Positions 26,088 to 33,833 of a stretch of DNA of 64,000 nucleotides are shown here, piece by piece. The DNA lies in NCBI RefSeq assembly GCF_027667425.1, contig NZ_JAQEGR010000015.1:33443-97442 (forward strand), in the 5' to 3' direction. The position numbers were made by a program, and so were the translations under genes. The first letter of the stretch is position 1; the number at the start of each line of letters is the position of its first letter. The notes under the pieces were generated by a model. That model worked only from the letters and a program-made list of their open reading frames with translations. It was not told the DNA's origin and did not search any database. Source of the stretch: Fusicatenibacter saccharivorans (GTDB lineage: Bacteria > Bacillota > Clostridia > Lachnospirales > Lachnospiraceae).

Positions 26088-27698
26088 TTATTTCGCTGCA
26101 TGGTACTCGGCTGCTGCTGCAATCAGGCCGCGGAACAGCGGATGCGGACGGTTCGGACGGGATTTGAATTCCGGATGCGCCTGGGTTGCAATGTAGAACG
26201 GATGATCCGAAAGCTCGACCATCTCGACAATTCTTCCATCTGGTGATACACCGGAGAGAACCATGCCGTTTTCGGTCAGTGCTTTCCGGAAATCGTTGTT
26301 GACCTCATAGCGGTGACGATGCCGCTCAGAGATCTCTTTCTTGCCGTACAGCTCCTGTGCCTTCGATCCGTCTGCCAGGACGCATGGATATGCGCCGAGA
26401 CGTAACGTACCGCCGATATCCTCGATTCCATCCTGATCCGGCATCAGTGCGATCACCGGGTGCATGGTGTTCGGGTTCATCTCGATGCTGTGTGCGTCGT
26501 GGTAACCGAGAACGTTTCTTGCATATTCAACAATCGTCAGCTGCATGCCGAGGCAGAGGCCGAGGAACGGAATCTTGTTCTCTCTTGCATATCGAATCGC
26601 TGTGATCATGCCTTCGATACCGCGGTTTCCGAATCCGCCCGGTACCAGAACACCGTCCACATCGCTCAGATACTCTGCCACGTTCTCCTCGGTTACCAGC
26701 TCGGAATCCACCCATTTCAGGTGTACGTTTGCATGGCTTGCAATTCCGCCGTGTTTTAATGCCTCAACAACGCTCAGGTATGCATCATGCAGCTGGATAT
26801 ACTTTCCGACGAGCGCAATCGTCACCTCTTTGTTCGGATGGCGGAGTGCTTCTACCATATGGGTCCAGTCGGACAGATCCGGTTCCGGGCATGGAAGGTG
26901 AAGGCTCTCGCAGACAACCTGCGCCAGGTTCTCTTTCTCCATGGCAAGCGGAGCTTCATACAGATACTCCACGTCCAGGTTCTGCAGAACATGGCTTGAC
27001 GGAACGTTGCAGAACAGAGCAATTTTATCTTTGATCTCGGTGGTCAGCGGATGCTCGGACCGACATACAATGACATCCGGCTGAATACCGATTCCCTGCA
27101 GCTCTTTTACGCTCGCCTGCGTCGGTTTCGTCTTCATTTCGCCGGAAGCTTTCAAATATGGAATCAGGGTAACGTGGATCAGGATAGCGTTCTCATGTCC
27201 GACATCGTGCTGGAACTGGCGGATTGCCTCCAAAAACGGCTGGCTCTCGATATCGCCGACGGTTCCGCCGACCTCAATGATGGCAATACGCTCCTCGTCT
27301 ACTTCTTTTCCGCGGTAGAAACGGCTCTTGATTTCGTTTGTAATGTGCGGAATGACCTGTACGGTGCCTCCGCCGAAATCACCGTGGCGTTCTTTCTGCA
27401 GAACAGACCAGTATACTTTTCCGGTCGTCACGTTGGAATTTTTATCCAGGCTCTCGTCGATGAAACGCTCGTAGTGGCCGAGATCGAGGTCTGTCTCTGT
27501 GCCGTCATCGGTAACGAAAACCTCGCCGTGCTGAATCGGGTTCATCGTACCCGGGTCAACGTTGATGTACGGGTCAAATTTCTGCATCGTCACTTTGTAT
27601 CCTCGGGCTTTTAAAAGCCGTCCAAGGGACGCCGCCGTGATTCCCTTTCCAAGGCCGGAGACTACTCCGCCTGTCACAAAGACATATTTTACTGCCAT
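26088..27698 (-). CDS. pyrG: CTP synthase
   Basis: A 536-residue CTP synthase, making CTP from UTP, ATP and glutamine. The N-terminal synthetase domain begins VKYVFVTGGVVSGLGKGI with its P-loop-like ATP site. The class I glutaminase domain (about 290-536) has the nucleophile Cys in LGLCLGMQ and the His/Glu pair in QAHPEFKS. AGGAGG precedes the ATG. The 55 bases between it and the upstream structured RNA terminator hold no obvious promoter, so transcription may read through from that RNA's promoter. In other Gram-positives pyrG is controlled by leader attenuation, so a cis role for the upstream RNA is possible. Confidence 0.98.
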   Translation of the reverse strand: MAVKYVFVTGGVVSGLGKGITAASLGRLLKARGYKVTMQKFDPYINVDPGTMNPIQHGEVFVTDDGTETDLDLGHYERFIDESLDKNSNVTTGKVYWSVLQKERHGDFGGGTVQVIPHITNEIKSRFYRGKEVDEERIAIIEVGGTVGDIESQPFLEAIRQFQHDVGHENAILIHVTLIPYLKASGEMKTKPTQASVKELQGIGIQPDVIVCRSEHPLTTEIKDKIALFCNVPSSHVLQNLDVEYLYEAPLAMEKENLAQVVCESLHLPCPEPDLSDWTHMVEALRHPNKEVTIALVGKYIQLHDAYLSVVEALKHGGIASHANVHLKWVDSELVTEENVAEYLSDVDGVLVPGGFGNRGIEGMITAIRYARENKIPFLGLCLGMQLTIVEYARNVLGYHDAHSIEMNPNTMHPVIALMPDQDGIEDIGGTLRLGAYPCVLADGSKAQELYGKKEISERHRHRYEVNNDFRKALTENGMVLSGVSPDGRIVEMVELSDHPFYIATQAHPEFKSRPNRPHPLFRGLIAAAAEYHAAK

Positions 27699-27754
27699 AT
27701 TGATTTCCTCCTGTTTTTCTCTTCTGATATTTTCTTTTCCGTCACAAGTTTCTC

Positions 27755-27960
27755 TAAAAGGAAATGTCGCCTGCCGGCGACATCTCTATGATGAAAGCCA
27801 GTTACTCCGCGCCTGCGTCGCTCCCGCAACTGCTGACAACATTCGTAATCCGGGCTATCGCCCTACTTACTCATGTCGTCTTGCCCGGCCAATATCTATG
27901 AATTCGCTCATGCAAGCATGGCTCATCCATAGCTGCTGTCCGGGGCTTTCATTCAAAATC
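27755..27960 (-). ncRNA. Multibranched structured RNA upstream of pyrG (possibly raiA-type)
   Basis: On the minus strand a promoter is followed by about 200 noncoding bases that fold well by hand. A 9-bp closing stem ATGAAAGCC/GGCTTTCAT (27952-27944 with 27799-27791) encloses several hairpins: CTATG/CATAG with inner CATGC/GCATG, CCCGG/CCGGG, GACGACAT/ATGTTGTC (one G-U pair) with inner GGGC-GATA-GCCC, and AGTTGC/GTAACT. A terminator, ATGTCGCC-TGCC-GGCGACAT (written on the plus strand, 27765-27784), closes it. The multibranch plan argues against 6S RNA. It reminds me of the raiA RNA of Clostridia, from memory only. A cis role on pyrG is the alternative. Confidence 0.65.
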
Positions 27961-27967
27961 AAAAACG

Positions 27968-27995
27968 ATTATAACACATCTCGAATTTCCTGCAA
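27968..27995 (-). promoter_or_regulatory. Promoter of the structured RNA upstream of pyrG
   Basis: On the minus strand TTGCAG, a 16-base spacer and perfect TATAAT, placing the RNA start near 27960. Confidence 0.65.
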
Positions 27996-28081
27996 CTTTT
28001 TTTTACTATTTTTTATTATTTTCGACATTTTCCACGAAATCCTAAATTTCTGCACCATATTTTATACATATCACGATTTTC

Positions 28082-28110
28082 TTGACATCATCCGCAAAAA
28101 TGAGTATGAT
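28082..28110 (+). promoter_or_regulatory. purF: Promoter of purF
   Basis: TTGACA (28082-28087), a 17-base spacer and TATGAT (28105-28110), about 53 bases before the start codon. Confidence 0.75.
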
Positions 28111-28162
28111 AATCAATGTTTTTAAAACATGCAGGTCTACAACTGAAAAAAGGAGAATACCT

Positions 28163-29599
28163 ATGCAGCCATCGTCAAACAATTGTTATGATACCGGTCT
28201 CCGGGAGGAATGTGGTGTTTTCGGCATTTACGATCTGGATGGTGCCGACGTCAGTCCTTCGATCTACTATGGCCTTTCCGCCCTGCAGCACAGAGGACAA
28301 GAGTCCTGCGGAATTGCCGTCTCTGACACCAGCGGTCCAAAGGGCCATGTGAAATCCTACAAAGGCCTTGGCCTTGTCAACGAAGTTTTCAAAGAATCCA
28401 AATTAGAAGAGCTGTCCGGCAATATCGGCATCGGCCATGTCCGGTACTCTACCACCGGTTCCACTACCGTAGAGAATGCACAGCCGCTCGTTCTGAATTA
28501 TCTGAAAGGCTCCCTCGCCCTTGCGCACAACGGAAATCTGGTCAACGCTATGGAACTGCGCGAGCAGATGGAAAACACCGGCGCAATTTTTCACACTTCG
28601 ATTGACTCTGAAATCATCGCCTACGGCATTGCGCGGGAACGCGTTCATTCCAAAACGGTAGAAGAAGCGATTCTGCGCACGGTAAAAGAAATCCGCGGCG
28701 CCTATGCCCTTGTCATCATGAGCCCGAGAAAACTCATCGGCGTGCGCGACCCATACGGCTTAAAACCGCTCTGCATCGGAAAGCGGGACAACGCCTGGGT
28801 TCTCGCCTCGGAAAGCTGCGCCCTCACTTCGATCGGCGCTGAATTCGTCCGCGATGTCGCTCCGGGAGAAATTGTAACGTTTGACAAAACCGGAAATCTG
28901 AAATCCGAATTTATGCCGGTTGACGTAAAAAAAGCGCATTGTATTTTTGAATATATTTATTTTGCCCGCCTCGACAGCAAAATAGACAACATCAGTGTCT
29001 ATGAAGCCAGAATCCGCGGCGGCGCAACGCTTGCAAAGACCTATCCGGTTGACGCAGATCTTGTCTGCGGCGTTCCGGACTCCGGACTTGCCTCCGCAAA
29101 AGGCTATTCCGAAGAATCCGGCATTCCGTTCGGTCTTGCCTTCCACAAAAACAGCTATGTCGGCCGTACCTTTATCAAACCGACACAAAAGGAACGGGAA
29201 TCCAGCGTAAAAATCAAGCTGAGTGTTCTGGAATCCGTCGTAAAAGGAAAACGAATTGTCCTCGTTGACGATTCCATTGTCCGCGGAACAACGATTTCGA
29301 ATCTGATTACGATGCTGCGAAAAGCCGGTGCGACCGAGGTTCATGTCCGTATCAGTTCCCCGCCGTTCCTGTATCCATGCTATTTTGGAACCGATGTGCC
29401 TTCCAACAAGCAGTTGATCGCAAGCTCCCATTCCACCGAGGAAATCCGCCAGCAGATCGGAGCGGACTCCCTGGGCTACATGCCGATCGAAAAGCTCCAG
29501 AACATGGTCGGTGACCTGCCGATCTGTCGTGCATGCTTCGACAGTCATTATCCGATGGAAGTACCAAAGCAGGATATCAGCGCTCTTCTGGAAAGCTGA
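28163..29599 (+). CDS. purF: Amidophosphoribosyltransferase
   Basis: A 478-residue enzyme for the first committed step of purine synthesis, making phosphoribosylamine from PRPP and glutamine. The N-terminal class II glutaminase has its nucleophile cysteine in REECGVFGIYD, after a short propeptide to be cleaved. The C-terminal phosphoribosyltransferase half has the PRPP loop IVLVDDSIVRGTT. The four cysteines expected for a 4Fe-4S cluster are partly visible (SSPPFLYPCYFG, PICRACFDS), so it is probably the oxygen-sensitive Bacillus type. The start is ATG 28163 with AAAGGAG; the 27 codons before it are promoter DNA. Transcribed alone, not in a pur operon here. Confidence 0.97.
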   Translation: MQPSSNNCYDTGLREECGVFGIYDLDGADVSPSIYYGLSALQHRGQESCGIAVSDTSGPKGHVKSYKGLGLVNEVFKESKLEELSGNIGIGHVRYSTTGSTTVENAQPLVLNYLKGSLALAHNGNLVNAMELREQMENTGAIFHTSIDSEIIAYGIARERVHSKTVEEAILRTVKEIRGAYALVIMSPRKLIGVRDPYGLKPLCIGKRDNAWVLASESCALTSIGAEFVRDVAPGEIVTFDKTGNLKSEFMPVDVKKAHCIFEYIYFARLDSKIDNISVYEARIRGGATLAKTYPVDADLVCGVPDSGLASAKGYSEESGIPFGLAFHKNSYVGRTFIKPTQKERESSVKIKLSVLESVVKGKRIVLVDDSIVRGTTISNLITMLRKAGATEVHVRISSPPFLYPCYFGTDVPSNKQLIASSHSTEEIRQQIGADSLGYMPIEKLQNMVGDLPICRACFDSHYPMEVPKQDISALLES

Positions 29600-29612
29600 T
29601 TTCGTTTTCTTT

Positions 29613-29655
29613 CCCCTTACCGTGCAGATCTTGCACCCGGTAGGGGGATTTCTTT
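29613..29655 (+). terminator. Terminator of purF
   Basis: CCCCTTACC with inner GTGCA pairs with TGCAC and GGTAGGGG, then TTTCTTTTTT. Confidence 0.85.
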
Positions 29656-29719
29656 TTTGAGCATGCATACTTTTCTGTATGGTTTGCATACAATACCTTC
29701 AAAAACAAAGGATCTCTTT

Positions 29720-31420
29720 ATGGATCTTACGGACATCATCTATTCCAACGATTACATCAACATTCTGATTCAGAATTACGTGGCACAGTCCGAGCGGTAC
29801 CAGATGCTCTTTCCGGAATCCAGTGCCCTTCTTACACTGAATTCGCAGTATTCCGTTCTCTTTCTCGAGCGCAGCCTGCTCCCGGAAAATCTCTTTGGTG
29901 AAATTCTTTTTACCGGACTCCCGAAACTTTTCACGCCGCTTTCCACCCTCTCTTTAGAAGTCTCCGGCATTGTACAGACGCAGAATCTCTACGGCGGCGG
30001 GTATACCGGCAAAAATGTAATCCTGGGTTTTCTGGACACCGGCATCGATTACCGCCACCCCGCCTTTCTGCGCAGCAACGGTCAGAGCCGGATTCTTTCC
30101 ATCTGGGATCAGACCGACCGCACAGGCACACCGCCGCCGCAGTTTCCCTATGGCAGTCTCTACGAAAAGTCAGACCTTGACGATGCGCTTCGAAGCAGGG
30201 ATCCTCTTTCTGTCGTTCCGGTCACGGATCCGGACGGACACGGAACATACGTCGCCGGAGTCGCTGGCGGTACTCCGAATGCGTCCGCCGGCTTTCTCGG
30301 TGCTGCACCGGAAGCCGATTTCGCTGTTGTTAAGTTAAAACCGGCGAAACAGAATCTGAAAGACTTTTATCTTGTCTCCACCAATGCTCCTGTCTTTGAA
30401 GAAGATGATCTTCTCTCTGCGATGCGTTTTCTAAACGAAGTCGCAGCCAGGGAGGGAAAACCACTGGTCATCTGTCTGGCACTTGGAACAAATCAGGGAA
30501 GTCATTCCGGAACCCTTCCCATCGCTCTGACGCTGGCGCGCTACGGAAATACGCCGGGCATTATTCCGGTCTGCGCCACCGGCAACGAGGGAAACGCCGC
30601 TCACCATTATTATGGCTCCGTATCCGAAAATGACTCCCCGAAAAATGTGGAGTTTCTCGTTTCCGAAGGCAGCCGCGGTTTTGTCCTGGAGTTCTGGGGA
30701 CAGGTTCCGCAGCTTTTTTCCGTCGGATTCCGCTCTCCCGGCGGAGAAACGATTCCGCGGATTCCCGTCTCTTTGACTCAGGAACAGAGGATCACCTTTG
30801 TTCTGGAACGCACCGTCATCTACGTCAACTACGAAGTCGTTCAGACGACGACCGGCAGCCAGCTCATCCTGATCCGCATGCTGGATCCGACGCCCGGCAT
30901 CTGGACACTTCAGGTTTACCGCGCCTTTCCTTCCCCGCCCGATTTCCACGTCTGGCTTCCGATTACCGGATTTTCCACTTCCGATGTGATCTTTCTGGAA
31001 CCCGACCCGTACACGACACTGACGACACCCTCCGCCACCGTTCCCGTTCTGTCTCCCTCCACCTATCAGGCATCCAATAACAGTTTTTCACCGGAATCCG
31101 GACGCGGCTTTACCCGGCTTGGTGAAATCAAACCCGATTTTGCTTCCCCCGGGATTTCCGTCACCGGACCGGGACCAGCAGGCTCCTACGAAAACCGGAG
31201 CGGCGCAAGCGCGTCCGCTGCTATTACATCCGGTGCTGCCGCTCTCTTCCTGCAATGGGGCATTCAACGCACCCCATCCCGCTATTTTACGGCGCAGGAG
31301 CTGAAAAACTATCTGATCCGCGGCGCTGGCCGAACTGATACCATTACTTATCCAAGCCGCGAGTGGGGATACGGAAGATTGCAGTTATATCAGAGCTTTC
31401 TAAGCCTTATGACAAACTGA
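29720..31420 (+). CDS. S8 family subtilisin-like serine peptidase (Csp-like)
   Basis: A 566-residue peptidase with the full S8 triad: Asp in LGFLDTGIDYRHP, His in DPDGHGTYVAGVAGG, Ser in SGASASAAITSGAA, plus the oxyanion Asn in VCATGNEGNAAHH. A roughly 200-residue insertion between Asn and Ser is typical of clostridial subtilases related to the Csp germination proteases. There is no signal peptide, so it is probably cytoplasmic, or in the spore or forespore if it is a true Csp. The start is ATG 29720 with AAAGGA; earlier TTG and ATG have no ribosome site. The Ser motif is GAS rather than GTS, a tolerated change. Adjacent genes include small XRE and cysteine-rich proteins. A germination role is inference. 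Confidence 0.88.
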   Translation: MDLTDIIYSNDYINILIQNYVAQSERYQMLFPESSALLTLNSQYSVLFLERSLLPENLFGEILFTGLPKLFTPLSTLSLEVSGIVQTQNLYGGGYTGKNVILGFLDTGIDYRHPAFLRSNGQSRILSIWDQTDRTGTPPPQFPYGSLYEKSDLDDALRSRDPLSVVPVTDPDGHGTYVAGVAGGTPNASAGFLGAAPEADFAVVKLKPAKQNLKDFYLVSTNAPVFEEDDLLSAMRFLNEVAAREGKPLVICLALGTNQGSHSGTLPIALTLARYGNTPGIIPVCATGNEGNAAHHYYGSVSENDSPKNVEFLVSEGSRGFVLEFWGQVPQLFSVGFRSPGGETIPRIPVSLTQEQRITFVLERTVIYVNYEVVQTTTGSQLILIRMLDPTPGIWTLQVYRAFPSPPDFHVWLPITGFSTSDVIFLEPDPYTTLTTPSATVPVLSPSTYQASNNSFSPESGRGFTRLGEIKPDFASPGISVTGPGPAGSYENRSGASASAAITSGAAALFLQWGIQRTPSRYFTAQELKNYLIRGAGRTDTITYPSREWGYGRLQLYQSFLSLMTN

Positions 31421-31566
31421 TTTTCCCGCTCACAGGTTTGCTTCTATGGTATATCCGTTTGTTGATGCAAACTTTTAATGTGCAAGTGCCTTGTTTTTGA
31501 TTGTTTTCCGTTGTATCATTACGTATTATCATTATATTTATAAAACTAAAAGGGGGATTCCTGACT

Positions 31567-31809
31567 ATGAATTACGAACGCTTGAACGATCTTCGCCTTC
31601 TTGGACTTACGATTGCCTACTACCGAAGAGCAAAAGGAATGACGCAGGCCGAACTTGCCGAGGCGGTACATATCAGTCGTACCCATATGAGCAACATCGA
31701 AGCGCCAAATACAAAAACCTCTATTTCGTTGAATCTTCTGTTCGATATCGCTGAGGCACTTGACATTCCGGTGAAAGAGCTTTTTGATTTTCAGGGACGC
31801 AGTCTGTAG
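31567..31809 (+). CDS. Small XRE-family helix-turn-helix regulator
   Basis: An 80-residue protein that is almost wholly a Cro/CI-type DNA-binding domain: GLTIAYYRRAKGMTQAELAE, then AVHISRTHMSNIEAP, then LFDIAEALDIPVKELFDF. It is one of the common small stand-alone XRE repressors. The ATG at 31567 follows AAGGGGG; an upstream TTG (31501) would add a hydrophobic segment and lacks a ribosome site. It stands between the S8 protease and the cysteine-rich gene, 92 bases before the latter. No target palindrome was recognised nearby. Confidence 0.88.
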   Translation: MNYERLNDLRLLGLTIAYYRRAKGMTQAELAEAVHISRTHMSNIEAPNTKTSISLNLLFDIAEALDIPVKELFDFQGRSL

Positions 31810-31901
31810 GGTCTTTGAATTTTTCTCTTTAAGAGTAACCCCGCCCGGCAGTTTTTCATATCATGAATTGTAAGCAAAATGATTCCTTTGGAGGAACAAA
31901 C

Positions 31902-32186
31902 ATGAGTGATTTAGCTGCTACAAACTGTGGATGCGGATGTGACAACGGCTGTGGCTGCGATAATGGATGCGGTGTTTCCAACAACAACCTGTTCGGAAAC
32001 AATGGCTGCAGTATTATCTGGATTCTGCTTCTCCTCTCCTGCTGCGGCGGATGTGGATGCGGAAACAACAACAATGGCTGCAATTCCGACTGCTGGCTCG
32101 TTCTGATTCTTCTGTTCTGCTGCGGCGGATGGAACAACAACGGCTGTGGATGCGGCAACAGCAATAACTGTGGATGCGGCTGCTGA
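31902..32186 (+). CDS. Cys/Gly/Asn-rich small protein (chorion class high-cysteine type)
   Basis: A 94-residue low-complexity protein with about 28 cysteines, many glycines and asparagines. Repeats of CGCD/NGCG alternate with two hydrophobic segments, SIIWILLLLSCCGGCG and CWLVLILLFCCGGW, each ending in Cys-Cys-Gly-Gly. This matches the 'chorion class high-cysteine' small proteins annotated in Lachnospiraceae (recollection). The start is ATG 31902, preceded by GGAGGAAC; the 13 codons upstream are leader. The hydrophobic parts suggest membrane insertion and the cysteines suggest cross-linking or metal binding, for instance in a spore or envelope layer, but no function is established. A strong terminator follows. 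Confidence 0.8.
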   Translation: MSDLAATNCGCGCDNGCGCDNGCGVSNNNLFGNNGCSIIWILLLLSCCGGCGCGNNNNGCNSDCWLVLILLFCCGGWNNNGCGCGNSNNCGCGC

Positions 32187-32218
32187 CCTTTTTTCAGTCC
32201 TCCCAGATGTTCGGGCAG

Positions 32219-32259
32219 AAAAAGCCCCGGGTGCGGATCAACCGCCCCGGGGCTTTTTT
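32219..32259 (+). terminator. Terminator of the cysteine-rich gene
   Basis: AAAAGCCCCGG pairs with CCGGGGCTTTT, followed by T-rich sequence. The remaining stretch to 32561 is pyrimidine-rich on the plus strand with no convincing gene. Confidence 0.9.
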
Positions 32260-32561
32260 CACCAGAATTCTCTTTCAGCGAAACCGTTTCGGTTTCCGTG
32301 CTTCTCTTTCCCGCTTTTCCATCTCTTCTCTTTTTTCTTTTTTTCTCATACATTCCAGATCTATTTCATAAAAGGCATTCCCTTCGAGTACCTGTTTTCT
32401 TTTTGCTGTTTCTTTTCCATCCATTTTCCGGCGGTCTCCTTTTTCTTTCTTCCTCTTATCATATGTTTTTTCCCGCCTTCTGTCATTTTTTCCGGCCTGG
32501 AACATAAGATAAAGAGAAATAAAAAGACAAATGCAGGAATGCTGCCAGGAAGGATCTTAAT

Positions 32562-32924
32562 TTGAATCAGGAACAGGAACAAAATGTGGAACAGATGACA
32601 CCGCTGGACCAGATGATCGCACAGGATCAGCTTCAGATGCTGAAGGCTGCCATTCCCTACGCCTCCTTCGGCCTGCAGCCCTCCCTTGCGATTTTGAGCA
32701 AATGGCTCGAGCTCCAGCGGACCATTCAGCTTTTTTCCCGTCCGGCCGACCTTTCCATGATGTCTGTTGATGCCCCGCACGTCTCTCCGCTTGAGATGCT
32801 GCAGGATATTTCCCGTTTTGCCGCCGGTCCGCAGCGGGATCTTCTCTCCCAGATGTTTCAGACCATGCAGATGGTCCAGATGCTTCAGAATATAAATCCC
32901 GGAAATGAGGAGGATCTGCTATGA
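32562..32924 (+). CDS. Unrecognised 120-residue protein, Gln/Met-rich, TTG start
   Basis: I do not recognise this family. The protein is acidic at its start (NQEQEQNVEQMTPLDQMIAQ), then has an amphipathic mid-part with LGLQP-like FGLQPSLAILSKWLELQRTI, and ends in a Met/Gln-rich helix (QMFQTMQMVQMLQNINPG). No membrane segment or signal is present. The TTG at 32562 has AGGAAGGA seven bases upstream and is the likely start. Its stop overlaps the next gene's ATG by four bases, so the two are translationally coupled and probably work together. Codon use resembles the flanking genes, and the frame is long for this spacing, so it is very likely real. Confidence 0.75.
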   Translation: MNQEQEQNVEQMTPLDQMIAQDQLQMLKAAIPYASFGLQPSLAILSKWLELQRTIQLFSRPADLSMMSVDAPHVSPLEMLQDISRFAAGPQRDLLSQMFQTMQMVQMLQNINPGNEEDLL

Positions 32925-33220
32925 GTTCGGATGATAAGCAAAACGACTGGTCGCAGGACCCCTCTCTTTCCGGAATTGACTTTGCCCGGCTTCAGGCACT
33001 GCAGCAGATGGCCTCTCAGAGCCGTGGAAAATCCCAGGCGGAAATGATGCCGTTTCTTCTCTCCCTGATGCAGGGAAATCAGGGCGGCGCACAGTTTTCC
33101 GCCTCCGAGGCGGACCTGATCATCTCTGCCATCAAAGCCGGAAAATCCAAACAGGAAGCGGCAAAAATTGACCAGATGGTACGCCTCTTCCGCTCCGCTG
33201 CTTCCGGGAAAAAACGCTGA
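32921..33220 (+). CDS. Unrecognised 99-residue partner protein
   Basis: A 99-residue hydrophilic protein, predicted helical, with no domain I recognise. Segments of note are FARLQALQQMASQ, EMMPFLLSLMQGNQG and EADLIISAIKAGKSKQEAAK, the last looking like a helix-turn-helix-like or protein-binding helical pair. It shares Gln/Met richness with the preceding gene, and its ATG overlaps that gene's stop (ATGA) with AGGAGG in front. Both occur next to the cysteine-rich gene and end at a strong terminator. A role in spore or surface structure is only a guess from context. Confidence 0.75.
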   Translation: MSSDDKQNDWSQDPSLSGIDFARLQALQQMASQSRGKSQAEMMPFLLSLMQGNQGGAQFSASEADLIISAIKAGKSKQEAAKIDQMVRLFRSAASGKKR

Positions 33221-33233
33221 AAAACTACAAACC

Positions 33234-33280
33234 AAAAAACGCTGCCGGTCTGGAATCCCAAACCGGTCAGCGTTTTTATT
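33234..33280. terminator. Bidirectional terminator between the small-gene pair and pgsA
   Basis: AAAAACGCTG with inner CCGGT pairs with ACCGG and CAGCGTTTTT. It serves converging units. Confidence 0.88.
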
Positions 33281-33296
33281 CTGTGCTTTTTCCTGC

Positions 33297-33833
33297 CTAG
33301 TTCTGCATGGAAAGCACGTTTTTATTTTTTACCAGGTAATCAATCAGAGAAACAACGGTCAGAATCAGTGCAACCCAGATCAGCACGGTATTCAGCACGG
33401 AAAGTGCCGGAATGTCAGCGATCAGAAGAATGATCATAATCATCTGGCTGATTGTTTTCGATTTTCCCCACCAGCTTGCTGCGATGACAATTCCATTGTC
33501 CGAAGCAACCAGGCGGAAACCGCTGATGATAAATTCTCTTGCGATGATAATAATAACCATCCACGCCGGAAGCTTGTCCAGCTCTACAAAGCAGATCAGT
33601 GCAGAGCATACCAGCAGCTTATCTGCCAGCGGATCCATAAACTTTCCGAAATCGGTAATCAGATTGTCACGTCTTGCAATGTAGCCGTCCAGCGTATCCG
33701 TGATGCTGGCAGCGGCAAAGATTACCAGTGCAATCCATTTGGACGCGCTTCCGCCCACGCCAGACAGCAGGAAGAACACGAAAAACGGAATCATAATTAC
33801 CCGCAGAATCGTTAATTTGTTTGGTAAATTCAT
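33297..33833 (-). CDS. pgsA: CDP-diacylglycerol-glycerol-3-phosphate 3-phosphatidyltransferase
   Basis: A 178-residue membrane enzyme making phosphatidylglycerol phosphate. The CDP-alcohol phosphotransferase motif DTLDGYIARRDNLITDFG, then KFMDPLADK, supplies all catalytic aspartates. The opening NLPNKLTILRVIMIPFFVF is typical of PgsA. About four to six membrane helices are predicted. It overlaps rimO by four bases (ATGA) with TAGGAGAG upstream, and is last in remA-gmk-rpoZ-rimO-pgsA, a frequent order (rimO-pgsA) in Firmicutes. Confidence 0.96.
   Translation of the reverse strand: MNLPNKLTILRVIMIPFFVFFLLSGVGGSASKWIALVIFAAASITDTLDGYIARRDNLITDFGKFMDPLADKLLVCSALICFVELDKLPAWMVIIIIAREFIISGFRLVASDNGIVIAASWWGKSKTISQMIMIILLIADIPALSVLNTVLIWVALILTVVSLIDYLVKNKNVLSMQN

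Noticed and set aside
27755..27960. 6S RNA identity for the RNA upstream of pyrG
   Set aside because: 6S RNA is one long hairpin with a central bubble; this RNA is multibranched.
31902..32186. CRISPR-like or tandem DNA repeat at the GC-rich repetitive stretch
   Set aside because: The repeats are short, irregular and in frame with a cysteine-rich protein; there are no unique spacers. No CRISPR array was found anywhere in the window.
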